This document shows positions 5,734 through 15,122 of a DNA stretch of 64,000 bases, in pieces. The DNA comes from G963665005 sp963665005 (GTDB lineage Bacteria; Bacillota; Clostridia; Christensenellales; SZUA-584), in contig CAXXTQ010000001.1 of NCBI GenBank assembly GCA_963665005.2, positions 372,001-436,000 of the forward strand, in the 5' to 3' direction. Made by a program: the position numbers and the translations under genes. How positions within the stretch are numbered: the first letter of the stretch is position 1; every line of letters begins with the position of its first letter. The notes under the pieces are model-generated. The model ran no database searches, was not told the origin of the DNA, and was given only the letters and a program-made list of their open reading frames with translations.

Positions 5734-8151
5734 ATGGACTTTATACAAGTGGACAAAAAATGGCAGAAGAAATGGCAGCAAAGCGGGCTTTATTCTTTCG
5801 ATAAGAAAAAAGCTGATAAAAAGAAATATATCTTAGAAATGTTTTCATACCCTTCGGGAGCAAAGCTTCATATAGGGCATTGGTATAATTTTGGGCTTTC
5901 AGATGTTTATGCAAGATATATACGAATGAAAGGTTACGAAGTGTTTCAGCCTATGGGTTTTGACGCTTTCGGGCTGCCTGCGGAAAACTACGCCATAAAA
6001 ACGGGTATACATCCCGAAGATTCTACACTTGCTAATATAGATACAATGGAAAAACAATTAAAAGCAATGGGCGCCATGTTCGATTGGGACTACGAGATAA
6101 TCACATGTATGCCCGATTACTATAAATGGACGCAGTGGTGCTTTTTAAAACTTTACGAAAAAGGCCTGGCTTACAGAAAACAGGCGCCGGTAAACTGGTG
6201 TGAAAGCTGTAACACAGTGCTTGCGAACGAGCAGGTTGTAGACGGCCTCTGCGAAAGGTGCGATACCGCTGTCATCAAGAAAAACCTTACTCAGTGGTTT
6301 TTCAAGATAACAGATTACGCGGAACGTCTTTTGCAGAATCTCGATGATCTGGACTGGCCCGAAAAAACAAAGATGATGCAGAGAAACTGGATAGGCAAAT
6401 CTGTCGGCGGAGAGATTACATTTAAGCTCGAAAACGGCGAATCTTTTACAGTGTTTACGACAAGGGCGGATACGCTTTACGGCTGTACTTACGCTGTTCT
6501 TGCTCCCGAGCATCCTCTGACATTGAAAATCACGCACGAGAAACAGAAAAAAGCCGTGGAAGATTATATAGATTACGCGGCAAAAGCGAGTGAGATAGAC
6601 AGGCTTTCTACCGCAAGAGAAAAGACGGGCGTTTTTACGGGTGCTTATGCGATAAACCCAATAAACGGAAGAAAGATACCCGTGTATGTTGCCGACTATG
6701 TGCTCGCAAGTTACGGCACGGGCGCTGTTATGGCGGTACCTGCGCATGACGAAAGAGATTTCGAATTTGCGCAAAAATACGACCTTCCCATAGAGCGCGT
6801 TATATCTTCAAAAGACGGACAAAACGATGACCTTCCTTACATAGAATACGGCGTTATGACAAACAGCGAAGAGTTCTCGGGCCTTAGCGTAGAGGAAGGC
6901 AAAAAAGCGGTCATAGAAAAACTAAAGGCGATGGATTCAGGTGATTTTAAGATAAACTACCGCCTGCGCGACTGGCTTATATCTCGCCAAAGATACTGGG
7001 GCGCGCCTATACCTATCGTATACTGCGATAAATGCGGCGAAGTCGCTATTCGGCAAAGCGACCTTCCCGTAAAGCTGCCTTACGACATAGATTTTAAGCC
7101 GGACGGAACATCTCCGCTTCTAAAATCGGATACGTTTATGAACACAGTCTGCCCGAAATGCGGCGGGCCTGCCGTGCGTGACGCTGACACAATGGATACT
7201 TTTGTCTGCTCGTCGTGGTATTTTCTTAGATACCCCAATGCGCACAATTCAGACGCCGCGTTTGACCCGCAATGGACAAACAAAATGCTTCCTGTAGATA
7301 AATACATAGGCGGAGCCGAGCACGCGTGCATGCATCTTTTGTACGCAAGGTTTTTTACCATGGCTCTGCACGATATGGGTTATTTGGATTTTGAAGAACC
7401 TTTTTCTTCTCTTGTGCACCAGGGCGTAATACTCGGCCCGGACGGAGCGCGCATGAGCAAAAGCAAAGGCAACGTAATATCGCCCGATGATTATATACAA
7501 AAATACGGCAGCGATGTGTTTCGTACTTACCTCGGGTTTGGGTTCTCGTATATAGAAGGCGGCCCCTGGAGCGACAACGGTATAAAAGCCGTTTATAAGT
7601 TCCTCGAGCGGGTTGACCGTATCGTTTCGCGCCTGAAAGATGTAACACAAAACAGCGAAAAAGGCAAAAAACAAATACTTTATACGCAAAACTATACTAT
7701 AAAGCACGTATCGGCTGATATTGAAAATTTCCAGTTCAATACGGCTATAGCACGGCTCATGGAGTTTACCAACGCGCTTTATAAATATATCGACGATTCT
7801 CCCGATAGGCAGACGAGCCTTAATGCGGCTAAAGATCTGACACTTCTTCTCGCTCCTTTCGCGCCTCATGTAGCGGAAGAGCTTTGGGAAAACCTCGGCG
7901 AAGAATATTCCGTTTTCAACGCAGACTACCCCGTCTGCGACGAAAGCGCGCTTGTGCTTGATACCATAGAAATGCCGCTTCAGATAAACGGCAAGGTAAG
8001 AGCGAAATTTCAAGTTTCATCAGATGCTTCTAAAGAAGATATTGAAAAACTAATCATGGAAACGGACAGCTTAAACAAACACTTTGAAGGCAAAACTGTG
8101 CGCAAGGTTATAATCGTGCCCGGGCGCATTGCGAATATAGTAGTAGGATGA
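5734..8151 (+). CDS. leuS: Leucyl-tRNA synthetase
   Basis: The 805-residue class I synthetase charges tRNA-Leu. Visible parts are the HIGH-type motif (KLHIGHW, about residue 45), the zinc-finger Cys cluster (NWCESC with CERC), and the connective editing domain with the T-rich TTRADTLYG motif. A second CxxC pair lies near residue 440, and the KMSKS motif appears as MSKSKGN. The anticodon-binding helical domain and the short C-terminal domain are both present. The ATG at 5734 is chosen because AGGAGAAG lies 6-8 bases before it; an upstream in-frame ATG at 5701 has no binding site. No T-box leader is visible in the 80-base gap. The stop overlaps the queT start. Confidence 0.97.
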   Translation: MDFIQVDKKWQKKWQQSGLYSFDKKKADKKKYILEMFSYPSGAKLHIGHWYNFGLSDVYARYIRMKGYEVFQPMGFDAFGLPAENYAIKTGIHPEDSTLANIDTMEKQLKAMGAMFDWDYEIITCMPDYYKWTQWCFLKLYEKGLAYRKQAPVNWCESCNTVLANEQVVDGLCERCDTAVIKKNLTQWFFKITDYAERLLQNLDDLDWPEKTKMMQRNWIGKSVGGEITFKLENGESFTVFTTRADTLYGCTYAVLAPEHPLTLKITHEKQKKAVEDYIDYAAKASEIDRLSTAREKTGVFTGAYAINPINGRKIPVYVADYVLASYGTGAVMAVPAHDERDFEFAQKYDLPIERVISSKDGQNDDLPYIEYGVMTNSEEFSGLSVEEGKKAVIEKLKAMDSGDFKINYRLRDWLISRQRYWGAPIPIVYCDKCGEVAIRQSDLPVKLPYDIDFKPDGTSPLLKSDTFMNTVCPKCGGPAVRDADTMDTFVCSSWYFLRYPNAHNSDAAFDPQWTNKMLPVDKYIGGAEHACMHLLYARFFTMALHDMGYLDFEEPFSSLVHQGVILGPDGARMSKSKGNVISPDDYIQKYGSDVFRTYLGFGFSYIEGGPWSDNGIKAVYKFLERVDRIVSRLKDVTQNSEKGKKQILYTQNYTIKHVSADIENFQFNTAIARLMEFTNALYKYIDDSPDRQTSLNAAKDLTLLLAPFAPHVAEELWENLGEEYSVFNADYPVCDESALVLDTIEMPLQINGKVRAKFQVSSDASKEDIEKLIMETDSLNKHFEGKTVRKVIIVPGRIANIVVG

Positions 8152-8657
8152 TGAGAAAAAAAGAGCACCAGACAATTGCTGTAAAAAAAATATTCAGCCC
8201 GCGGTTTATGGCGGAAGCGGGCGTTATCGCAGCCGTGTATTTTGTTTTGACTATGGCTGTCGCGCCCATAAGCTACGGAAACATCCAAATGCGCATTTCG
8301 GAAGCGCTTTGCGTGTTGCCCTTTTTTACGCCAGCGGCAGTCCCGGGGCTTTTTATAGGATGCCTTCTTGCAAACCTGTTAAGCCCTCTTGGAGTCTTCG
8401 ATATCGTTTTTGGTTCTCTGGCGACTCTCTTGGCGGCTTTTTTAACTTACAAAATAAAAAACAAATGGTTTCTGCCGCTGCCGTCCGTCATCGTCAATGC
8501 ATTTGCCGTCGGCGCGCTGCTTTATTTTCTTGCGGGGCTTCCGTTCTGGCTGTCCGTTCTTTACGTCGGCGCAGGACAGGCAATCGCGTGCTATGCTCTT
8601 GGCATGCCGCTTTATTTTCTTTTGAACAAACATAAAGACAGGCTGTTTAAAAAGTGA
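8148..8657 (+). CDS. queT: QueT-family S component for queuosine precursor uptake
   Basis: The 169-residue polytopic membrane protein has five to six helices. It carries the family segments AVAPISYGNIQMRISEAL and TPAAVPGLFIGCLLANL. QueT is the substrate-binding component of an energy-coupling-factor transporter and is thought to import a queuosine precursor for tRNA modification. The shared ECF module is not in this window. The start ATG overlaps the leuS stop (ATGA), so it is translated from the leuS mRNA. No preQ1 riboswitch can sit directly in front of it, unlike many homologues. The role in tRNA modification fits its pairing with a tRNA synthetase. Confidence 0.87.
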   Translation: MMRKKEHQTIAVKKIFSPRFMAEAGVIAAVYFVLTMAVAPISYGNIQMRISEALCVLPFFTPAAVPGLFIGCLLANLLSPLGVFDIVFGSLATLLAAFLTYKIKNKWFLPLPSVIVNAFAVGALLYFLAGLPFWLSVLYVGAGQAIACYALGMPLYFLLNKHKDRLFKK

Positions 8658-8685
8658 CAGCTTCATTATTAACTGTTTATAAAAT

Positions 8686-9057
8686 ATGAATATCAAACAA
8701 AAAGCCAGTGAACTGAAAATAAAAACCGCGGCAGTCTTTATAGCGTTTAAAAGAAAAGATACGCCTTTTATAGCAAAAATTTTTGCAGGGCTAACGGTAG
8801 CCTATGCGTTATCACCCATCGACCTGATTCCCGATTTTATTCCTGTCTTGGGGTATCTGGATGATATCATTGTTTTGCCGCTTTTGATTGCTCTGTCGAT
8901 AAAATTTATTCCCAAAGATATAATGAAAGAATGCGAGGCCCGGGCGCATGAGTTATGGGCAGGCGGGCTGCCGAAAAAATGGTTTTTTGCCATACCTATT
9001 ATTGTGATATGGACTGCGCTTATCGGTTTTATTATTTATAAAATAGCGTTTTGTTAA
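8686..9057 (+). CDS. DUF1232 (YkvA-like) membrane protein
   Basis: The 123-residue protein has the DUF1232 core (AYALSPIDLIPDFIPVLGYL followed by DD at about residues 45-66), flanked by hydrophobic helices, and ends with a C-terminal transmembrane segment. The family is widespread and of unknown function. It starts 28 bases after queT and is probably part of the same transcript. It ends one base before the convergent thpR gene, with no terminator between them, so the two mRNAs may overlap at their 3' ends. Confidence 0.85.
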   Translation: MNIKQKASELKIKTAAVFIAFKRKDTPFIAKIFAGLTVAYALSPIDLIPDFIPVLGYLDDIIVLPLLIALSIKFIPKDIMKECEARAHELWAGGLPKKWFFAIPIIVIWTALIGFIIYKIAFC

Positions 9058-9567
9058 TCAAAACTTTTTTACAAACAAAGGCTCGTACACAAGCTTGCCA
9101 TTAACTCTCTTGCTCTCGAACAATATTATCTCTTTTACCTCAAATACGCAGCTGCTTTGCGGTCTTTTTTCTATATCGCCAAACGCGCGAAACTTTCGCG
9201 CAAGCGTTATATGCGGGCGGTATTGCCTTTTATCTTTTTCGAAACCGATTTTCTCGAGCGCGGTTTCCACGCTCTTGTGCAAAGCGCAAAGCGATTTTGT
9301 ATCTCCCCCGACTTTCGCCGCTGCGATACCGCTTTTGTTAAACATCACCGCGCCTTTTATCTCCAGCCCGAACGCTTGCGCGCTTATCTCCGCCATGGCA
9401 TCGCAAATGCTTTTGAGCTTACCGGGCGGCACTTCGCCCAGAAATCTCAGAGTGAGGTGCAGATTGTTTTTATCCGTGAAACTGCCTTTGCCTATTTTTT
9501 TAAGCTCCTGCCCGAGCCCGAGCAAAAAATCTTCCCGCCTTGTTTTAATGCCTATAAAAAGCCGCAT
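9058..9567 (-). CDS. thpR: RNA 2',3'-cyclic phosphodiesterase
   Basis: The 169-residue member of the 2H phosphoesterase family has both HxTx motifs: HLTL at residues 37-40 and HITL at 119-122. ThpR enzymes hydrolyse 2',3'-cyclic phosphate ends on RNA and can ligate tRNA halves in vitro. The physiological role in bacteria is unclear. An AGGA site precedes the ATG. It is convergent with the DUF1232 gene and divergent from the ZIP transporter gene, so it is probably a single-gene transcript. Confidence 0.92.
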   Translation of the reverse strand: MRLFIGIKTRREDFLLGLGQELKKIGKGSFTDKNNLHLTLRFLGEVPPGKLKSICDAMAEISAQAFGLEIKGAVMFNKSGIAAAKVGGDTKSLCALHKSVETALEKIGFEKDKRQYRPHITLARKFRAFGDIEKRPQSSCVFEVKEIILFESKRVNGKLVYEPLFVKKF

Positions 9568-9685
9568 GGAGTTTTTCCTTTCATTAAAAATCAGCTATAT
9601 TATACCATATTTTAAATATGCCATAGGCATAACGTATTCATAGCCGCGCGTATACATAATCGTACTAATTTAAAAAGAGGCTTTC

Positions 9686-10384
9686 ATGTATTTAGAGAGC
9701 GCAATAATGGGCTGTATAGTCGGCGCGGCAGGCACGGTCATAGGCGGGATTCTCGCCATGGTAATAAGCAGCCGTATAAAATCATCTCTGCCGTTTATGG
9801 CGTTCGCAGGCGGAATAATGATATCGGTTGTTTTTTTCGACATGTTCTCAGAGAGCATAGCTTTCGGCGGAGTGTTTGCCATGTGCGGCGGTGCAGTCAT
9901 GGGCGGAGTGGTGTTTGCGTTTATCTCGCCTATTCTCTCGCATAAAAAAGAAAGATCGCTTTATTCTGTCGGAATAATGGTGCTTATAGGCATTGCCATG
10001 CACAACCTGCCCGAAGGGCTTGCGGTCGGCTCTTCTCTTGTAGAGAGCGAAACTATGGCGTTTTCGCTCGCGATACTGATGCTTGCGCATAACATACCCG
10101 AGGGCCTCGCCGTCTGCCTTCCTCTTCGCCTTTCGGGTATGCCGGCCGCCAAAGTTTTGATGCTGGCGCTTTTAACAGGGCTTCCGACAGCCGCGGGCGC
10201 GGTAATCGGAACGGCCGCCGGCACGATATCGCGCCAGATGATTGCTGTGTGCATTTCTTTTGCGGGCGGCGCAATGCTTTTTATATCTTTAAAAGAGCTT
10301 ATTCCCGCCGCAGGAGAAAGAAAAAAAGCCCTGCCTTGTGTACTGGGGCTGCTTGCCGGTTTTGTTATGACTATGTTTATCTGA
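9686..10384 (+). CDS. ZIP-family divalent metal transporter
   Basis: The 232-residue membrane protein has about eight helices and the two metal-binding motifs of the ZIP family, HNLPEG (from H106) and HNIPEG (from H135). A short variable loop with HKKER lies near residues 85-90. ZIP proteins carry Zn2+ and related ions into the cytoplasm; a ZupT-like or GufA-like role is likely. The direction and preferred ion are family inference. An AGAGG site precedes the ATG. It is convergent with recF across seven bases. Confidence 0.9.
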   Translation: MYLESAIMGCIVGAAGTVIGGILAMVISSRIKSSLPFMAFAGGIMISVVFFDMFSESIAFGGVFAMCGGAVMGGVVFAFISPILSHKKERSLYSVGIMVLIGIAMHNLPEGLAVGSSLVESETMAFSLAILMLAHNIPEGLAVCLPLRLSGMPAAKVLMLALLTGLPTAAGAVIGTAAGTISRQMIAVCISFAGGAMLFISLKELIPAAGERKKALPCVLGLLAGFVMTMFI

Positions 10385-10391
10385 AAAATTT

Positions 10392-11465
10392 TTATTCTTT
10401 TACCGTCCCATGCTTTACCGTATATACTTTTCCTGTCACGCTTTTAAAAGCGGTAGCTGTCGTTATAAAACACTGTACGCCTTTTATACGCTCGAGGAGC
10501 GCTCTTTGCCTTATCTCATCCAGTTCGGAAAAAACATCGTCGAGCAAAAGCACAGGGCTTTCCTCAAAATCTTTTTTGGCGATTTCAAGCGTTGCGAGCT
10601 TTAGAGAAAGCATCGTCGTTCTTATCTGCCCCTGCGAAGAATAAGCTTTTACTTCATTCCCGCCTATGAATACCGAAACATCTTCTCTATGCGGCCCGTG
10701 CAGGCAAAAACCCTGTTCAATCTCTGAAGACAAGCTTTTTTCCATCTTGTCAAAAAGTGCCTGCCGGATATTATCGCCCGATACGCTGCATCTGTATTTT
10801 AGCGACAGCTCTTCGCCGTTCGCCAGATCTTTATGTATATCGCGGCTTTGCTCTCCTATCCGCTCTAAAAAAATTCGCCTTGCCGTAATTATCTTTTCTC
10901 CGTATTCGGACAGCTGTTCATTAAACACCGTTACGAGTTTTTTAAGCTGAGTTTCTTTCATTCTTGATTTTAAAAGAGCGTTTTTCTGCGCCAGCGCTTT
11001 TTGGTATTCCAGCAAGTCAAAAAAATAAATGCGTTTCATTTTGGATATTTCCATATCAATAAACCTTCGCCGAAGCGACGGCGATTCTTTTAGCACTTTA
11101 ATATCTTCGGGAGAAAAAACAATAGCGATAAAATTTCCGAAAAGCTCGCCCATTCTTTTTACAGGTTCGCTGTTTACCTTTAGGCTTTTTGTTCCCTGCC
11201 TCGTAAAAAACGCCTGCAGGCTAAGCTGTCCGCTCGTTCTTACAATATCGCCTTTTATATAAGCGTTCTCTTTTTTTTCCTGAATGCATTCAGAATCTTT
11301 GCCCGTGCGGAAAGATTTGCCGAAGCTTAAAAAACCTATGGCTTCGAGCACATTGGTTTTGCCTGCTGCGTTTTTGCCCTGAAGAATGTTTATACCGTCT
11401 TCAAAGCGCACGCTAAGGTTCTCGTAGCTTCTGTAATTTTGCAAAATAAGATTGTCTAAATACAT
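10392..11465 (-). CDS. recF: DNA replication and repair protein RecF
   Basis: The 357-residue SMC-like ATPase loads RecA at gaps with RecO and RecR. The Walker A loop GKNAAGKT (30-37), the ABC-type signature YSSQGQIR and Walker B VLLLDDVFSELD are all present. In most Bacillota recF sits next to dnaN. Here dnaN is about 49 kb away, and recF instead follows a GT-C-like membrane protein on the same strand (53-base gap). The sequence shows no degradation, so it is the functional copy displaced by rearrangement. Confidence 0.94.
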   Translation of the reverse strand: MYLDNLILQNYRSYENLSVRFEDGINILQGKNAAGKTNVLEAIGFLSFGKSFRTGKDSECIQEKKENAYIKGDIVRTSGQLSLQAFFTRQGTKSLKVNSEPVKRMGELFGNFIAIVFSPEDIKVLKESPSLRRRFIDMEISKMKRIYFFDLLEYQKALAQKNALLKSRMKETQLKKLVTVFNEQLSEYGEKIITARRIFLERIGEQSRDIHKDLANGEELSLKYRCSVSGDNIRQALFDKMEKSLSSEIEQGFCLHGPHREDVSVFIGGNEVKAYSSQGQIRTTMLSLKLATLEIAKKDFEESPVLLLDDVFSELDEIRQRALLERIKGVQCFITTATAFKSVTGKVYTVKHGTVKE

Positions 11466-11518
11466 CTGTCTTCCGGCTTTGCCTGCTCCTTCTCGTGTTT
11501 ATCAGAGTATCTATTGTA

Positions 11519-12754
11519 TCATACCGGCATCGTATAATACCATATCGCGCCGTATATGTTTATGGCTATTGCTATTACAGCCAAAATAGCGGGAAGTACC
11601 GCCGCACGCCGCGCGCGCAAAATATTATCTTTGCTGTCTTCGTATGCCATAAAAAAAGGCTCGGCGAATATTATTAGCATAAACGGTACCATATCAACCA
11701 AATACCTGCTGCCAAACTGCCATCCTCCCATAGTTTTGTGCGAGAGCAGCAACACCAAATGTACGATAAGGCAAATCATATATATAAGATGTTTTGCACT
11801 AAACTTGTTTTTTATAAGCCTTGCTGCCAAAAGCACAAACACTGGGTTCACTAAGAAAAACAGCGTGCCGTTAAACTTTGGCAGTAAAAGCTCGCTGTTT
11901 AGAACTTTCGGCAGTTTTAATATCTCTAGGAAATTTCCCGGTACATACGAGAGCGAAAACTGCGGCGCGCTCGTAAACTCGGGCAGGTAAGTATGCCCGA
12001 ATTCGAAAAAGCTATTAAAGCGCATGTAGTTATATACGGCGGCGCACACGCCGACTAAAACTAACGGGAGCACGTATTTTATACAGCTTACACAAGTCTT
12101 TATAAAACCTTTTTGAGAATCAATATTTTTATAAAGCATATAAAACAGAAGCGGTGCGTAAACAATCTGGAACGGCCTGCAAGAGAATGCCAGCCCGAGG
12201 CACAAAAACGAAAAGTACCAAGCTGTCTTATTTTTGCTGTATATAAGGCTTACGCTAAGCACGCATAAAAGAAAACTCTGCGTCTGCGCAGAAAACCAGA
12301 CCCAACCTGTCACCGACAGATAAAAGAGGTTTGTTCCAAGAGTCATCAAAAGAGCAAGAACGGATGACATTAAACCGCTCTTACCGCGCTCACGCAAAAA
12401 ACGGTAAATCAGCACGAACGATAACAGCGCGATTATAGTGTTTATAAGGTTGTCGGGCGTATTCATTCCGAAAATCGGGTAAAGCAAAAACTGTATCACA
12501 GTCGGGAAAGGCGGAAAGCTTACGAAAATCTCTTCGTTATATTCGGCAAGCTCAAGCCATGTTATATTCTCGGGCAAACTTGCTCTGCCCTGCCACCACG
12601 AAGCGGCCTGGCGTGTGTAAGAATCGTAATCGCTGTGAGAAAAAAGGCCCTGCTCTATAACTGCGTAAAGCAATATATACGCAGCGGTTATAATTGCCGC
12701 AGCGATTATAAAATGGTATGTGTGTTTTTGTCTGCTGATTTTCATTTCTTGCAT
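11519..12754 (-). CDS. GT-C-like polytopic membrane protein
   Basis: The 411-residue protein has about ten membrane helices. The first extracytoplasmic loop carries an acidic motif (HSDYDSY) and a later VSFPPFPTV segment, the layout of GT-C fold glycosyltransferases. Those use polyprenyl-phosphate sugars to modify lipids, polymers or proteins on the outer face of the membrane. No closer family can be assigned. The ATG at 12745 (MKISRQ) is an alternative start. It is upstream of recF on the same strand. Acceptor and sugar are unknown. Confidence 0.7.
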   Translation of the reverse strand: MQEMKISRQKHTYHFIIAAAIITAAYILLYAVIEQGLFSHSDYDSYTRQAASWWQGRASLPENITWLELAEYNEEIFVSFPPFPTVIQFLLYPIFGMNTPDNLINTIIALLSFVLIYRFLRERGKSGLMSSVLALLMTLGTNLFYLSVTGWVWFSAQTQSFLLCVLSVSLIYSKNKTAWYFSFLCLGLAFSCRPFQIVYAPLLFYMLYKNIDSQKGFIKTCVSCIKYVLPLVLVGVCAAVYNYMRFNSFFEFGHTYLPEFTSAPQFSLSYVPGNFLEILKLPKVLNSELLLPKFNGTLFFLVNPVFVLLAARLIKNKFSAKHLIYMICLIVHLVLLLSHKTMGGWQFGSRYLVDMVPFMLIIFAEPFFMAYEDSKDNILRARRAAVLPAILAVIAIAINIYGAIWYYTMPV

Positions 12755-12807
12755 ATTTTATCATGCTCACATATCAAGAACAAGCGTTTTTAATACGCTG
12801 CAACTAG

Positions 12808-12932
12808 TCAAAAAAGGCCTTTCACAAGGGCTTTGCCCTCGTGCTCCCACTTCTTTTCTTAAAGAAAAGAAGCAAAAGATATTAGAAATACCTTTATAAA
12901 GGCATTTCTCCTCCGCCAAGAAAAAAGGTTTA
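12808..12932. repeat. Palindrome-rich intergenic element, copy 1
   Basis: A non-coding stretch is built from several perfect or near-perfect hairpins: an AAGGGC/GCCCT arm pair (about 12827-12839); a 23-base dyad centred on TTAA with arms CTTCTTTTCTT (12850-12872); and the dyad around CCTTTATAAAGG (12884-12909). It ends in CCAAGAAAAAAGGTTT. The same modules, in the same order on the other strand, recur at 35346-35443. No coding capacity is seen. Confidence 0.65.
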
Positions 12933-12966
12933 ACTACAGTCTAAAGATATATACTTTTTAATCTTT

Positions 12967-14082
12967 CTATAGACGAATTGCGCTCAAAATCTTATCCACT
13001 ATATTTTGTTGGTTATATTTTCTAATAAAAATGAAATGGCGTGCAATCAAATATAAAATGGTCATTACAATAAATATATAAAATCCTTCATTATGGCGAT
13101 AATTATCTTTAACAGCGTCCAAAATCAATATACTGTATACTAAATTACGAATACCCGTTATCAAAACCAAAATTTTTTCATGTTTTCCCTTGCCTTTGAT
13201 AACCAAGACTAGAATTGAGACGAATGCTATAATGACAAAAGAATAAAATACATACGCAAATATATAATATTGATATATAGCAAGTAGCAGCATTCCAAGC
13301 AATAATACTATAGACTGTATAATATTCAGAGACGTTTTGTTATTAGACGAACTTAGAATGTCAAATTGATTTACTTCTTTGGGGATTTTCCTTCCAAGTA
13401 TTTTTCGCAAAACACTAAAAATGAACATTAACGAAAAGACCATCAAAGGAACACAAGATAAATAACTTCCTGAACCAATTATATTATCAAATAAAACAAA
13501 TGGTAAAGCAAAAACAAAAGCCACAGCGTTCATAAAAAACACTATGAACGTGTATTTATATATAGTAATGTACGCGTCCTTGAGCATTTGGCTCTCATCT
13601 GCTAATATATCGTTATCCTTAAGGGCAGCGTTTGTCAGATTTTTTTGAACTGTCTCGAGTATCAGGCTGATTACCATAAAAATAAGAAGCACGCCAAAAC
13701 CGATACTCGGCCAAATCGAGTTGTACGCAAATACAAGCATGCAAATCATACCCACAATCACAAGCGCCATTGCGATAAACGAGATGTTCTTAAAATTAAC
13801 AAGGCTGCTTTTTATCAGTCTTTTGATTTGCAGGTCTATCTTAACAGCGGCTTTTTGTGTCGTATCTTCTCTTATTCGTTCACCTTTTAAAATCTCGTCT
13901 GATGTGACACCAAATAATTCTGCAAGTACGGGTATCAGTGTAATTTCTGGATAGCTTTCATCGCACTCCCATTTGCTGATTGTTTTATTGGATACATTGA
14001 GCCGGTCAGCTACTTCCTGCTGTGTCATTCCGTTTGATTTTCTTAAAACGGCGATAAAACTGCCCATAGTTTTCTTTTCCAT
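12967..14082 (-). CDS. XRE-family regulator fused to a membrane domain
   Basis: The 371-residue protein has an N-terminal lambda-repressor-type helix-turn-helix (about residues 10-63, with GMTQQEVADRLNVS and ISKWE), a short linker and a long C-terminal region of about eight membrane helices. Such membrane-tethered regulators are common in Clostridia and may sense envelope or peptide signals; the ligand is unknown. The ATG at 14082 is chosen because TAGGAGA lies upstream; the more distal ATG at 14109 would include that site in the gene. It is followed by the repeat element and preceded by a gap of about 180 bases. Base composition is more AT-rich than the flanking housekeeping genes, which is compatible with transfer. 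Confidence 0.82.
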   Translation of the reverse strand: MEKKTMGSFIAVLRKSNGMTQQEVADRLNVSNKTISKWECDESYPEITLIPVLAELFGVTSDEILKGERIREDTTQKAAVKIDLQIKRLIKSSLVNFKNISFIAMALVIVGMICMLVFAYNSIWPSIGFGVLLIFMVISLILETVQKNLTNAALKDNDILADESQMLKDAYITIYKYTFIVFFMNAVAFVFALPFVLFDNIIGSGSYLSCVPLMVFSLMFIFSVLRKILGRKIPKEVNQFDILSSSNNKTSLNIIQSIVLLLGMLLLAIYQYYIFAYVFYSFVIIAFVSILVLVIKGKGKHEKILVLITGIRNLVYSILILDAVKDNYRHNEGFYIFIVMTILYLIARHFIFIRKYNQQNIVDKILSAIRL

Positions 14083-14266
14083 AACTATTCTCCTAACATG
14101 ATTTTTCAAAGTATCAATACGACTTAAATTCTATAGCCAGGAGATATAGGATACCACCCGCAATACGGAGTTTTTATCTCTAATTAAGAGAATAATGATT
14201 CTTTAACTATTTGGTTAAGGAAAAAATAATTGACCAAAATTTAGCGGATGGCTTTGTCCTAAAATA

Positions 14267-15091
14267 TCATTTTATATATATGTGCGTGCTGTCCGCTTTG
14301 CCTGATATTATATCGTCTATGCGGTTGCCCGCGCCCGAAATATATACATGCGTTCCCGCTTTAGCGGGACCGAGCGAATACCGAAGCTTTGCGCCCGCTC
14401 CGTTTGCGCCCGCCCTTGAGGCTCCTTTGCAGTACTCTATCGTTTTTTGTACATTTTGCTCGAGCTGCTTTGGCGTACTGCCCGAAATCTCTCGTATAAG
14501 TGTAGAATTGTCTCCGTGAATTTTGTATATTCCGTTTACAGACGTCAGTATAACAAGCGTTTTTGCATGGACGAGCATTGTAACAACGGCCGCCGTTTCG
14601 TCGTTGTCTACGCACTCAACCAGCTCTCTTGCTCCGTTGTCCATTTTTTTAAGTTCCATTTTGCGGTTTTCTTCGCTTGATACGGGGTCGTTATAATTGA
14701 TTATCGGAATTGCGTTTTGTACCGGCGCGCGCAGCAATAGTTTTTTTATGTGCTCTTTTTTCTCTTTGTCGTTAAAATGGCTGTGCTCAACGAGCACCTG
14801 CCTAACAGAATAAGCCGGATTTATAAACTGCCTGTAATTTTGCATGAGAATCGCCTGCCCCTGCGCAGAATAATCCGTCTTTATATCTTCCTCGTCGCCT
14901 TCCAGCTCATGACCGTTTCTTTTTATATAATCAAGGCGCCCGATCTCGGTTGCACCCGAGCTTATAAGAAGCATTCCCGGCCTAAGCGCATTCCCCAGGC
15001 TGGAAAATATATTATAATCCAGATCTCCGTGCTCAAGGCGAATAAGCGCCATAGAGCCTATTTTTATAACAATGTCATATACGCTTTCCAA
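14267..15091 (-). CDS. Amino-acid kinase family protein (glutamate 5-kinase-like)
   Basis: The 274-residue protein has the amino-acid kinase fold. The N-terminal IKIGS nucleotide loop and the SSGA glycine loop near residue 45 are present, along with a DND/ETAAVV segment and ILTSVNGIY near residue 185. It resembles the kinase part of glutamate 5-kinase (ProB) but lacks the PUA domain, and no proA follows. Between IIRLE-type strands it has unusual insertions. Proline synthesis, or phosphorylation of another small carboxylate, are both possible. It starts with TTG preceded by GGGGGC. A good promoter lies upstream. It stands alone. Confidence 0.65.
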   Translation of the reverse strand: MESVYDIVIKIGSMALIRLEHGDLDYNIFSSLGNALRPGMLLISSGATEIGRLDYIKRNGHELEGDEEDIKTDYSAQGQAILMQNYRQFINPAYSVRQVLVEHSHFNDKEKKEHIKKLLLRAPVQNAIPIINYNDPVSSEENRKMELKKMDNGARELVECVDNDETAAVVTMLVHAKTLVILTSVNGIYKIHGDNSTLIREISGSTPKQLEQNVQKTIEYCKGASRAGANGAGAKLRYSLGPAKAGTHVYISGAGNRIDDIISGKADSTHIYIK

Positions 15092-15122
15092 AATATTTTG
15101 CCCCCATAGTATTTTCGAATGT

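Noticed and set aside
7249..8013. A 254-codon frame antisense to leuS
   Set aside because: It arises from codon bias of a strongly conserved synthetase gene; no start signals or domains.
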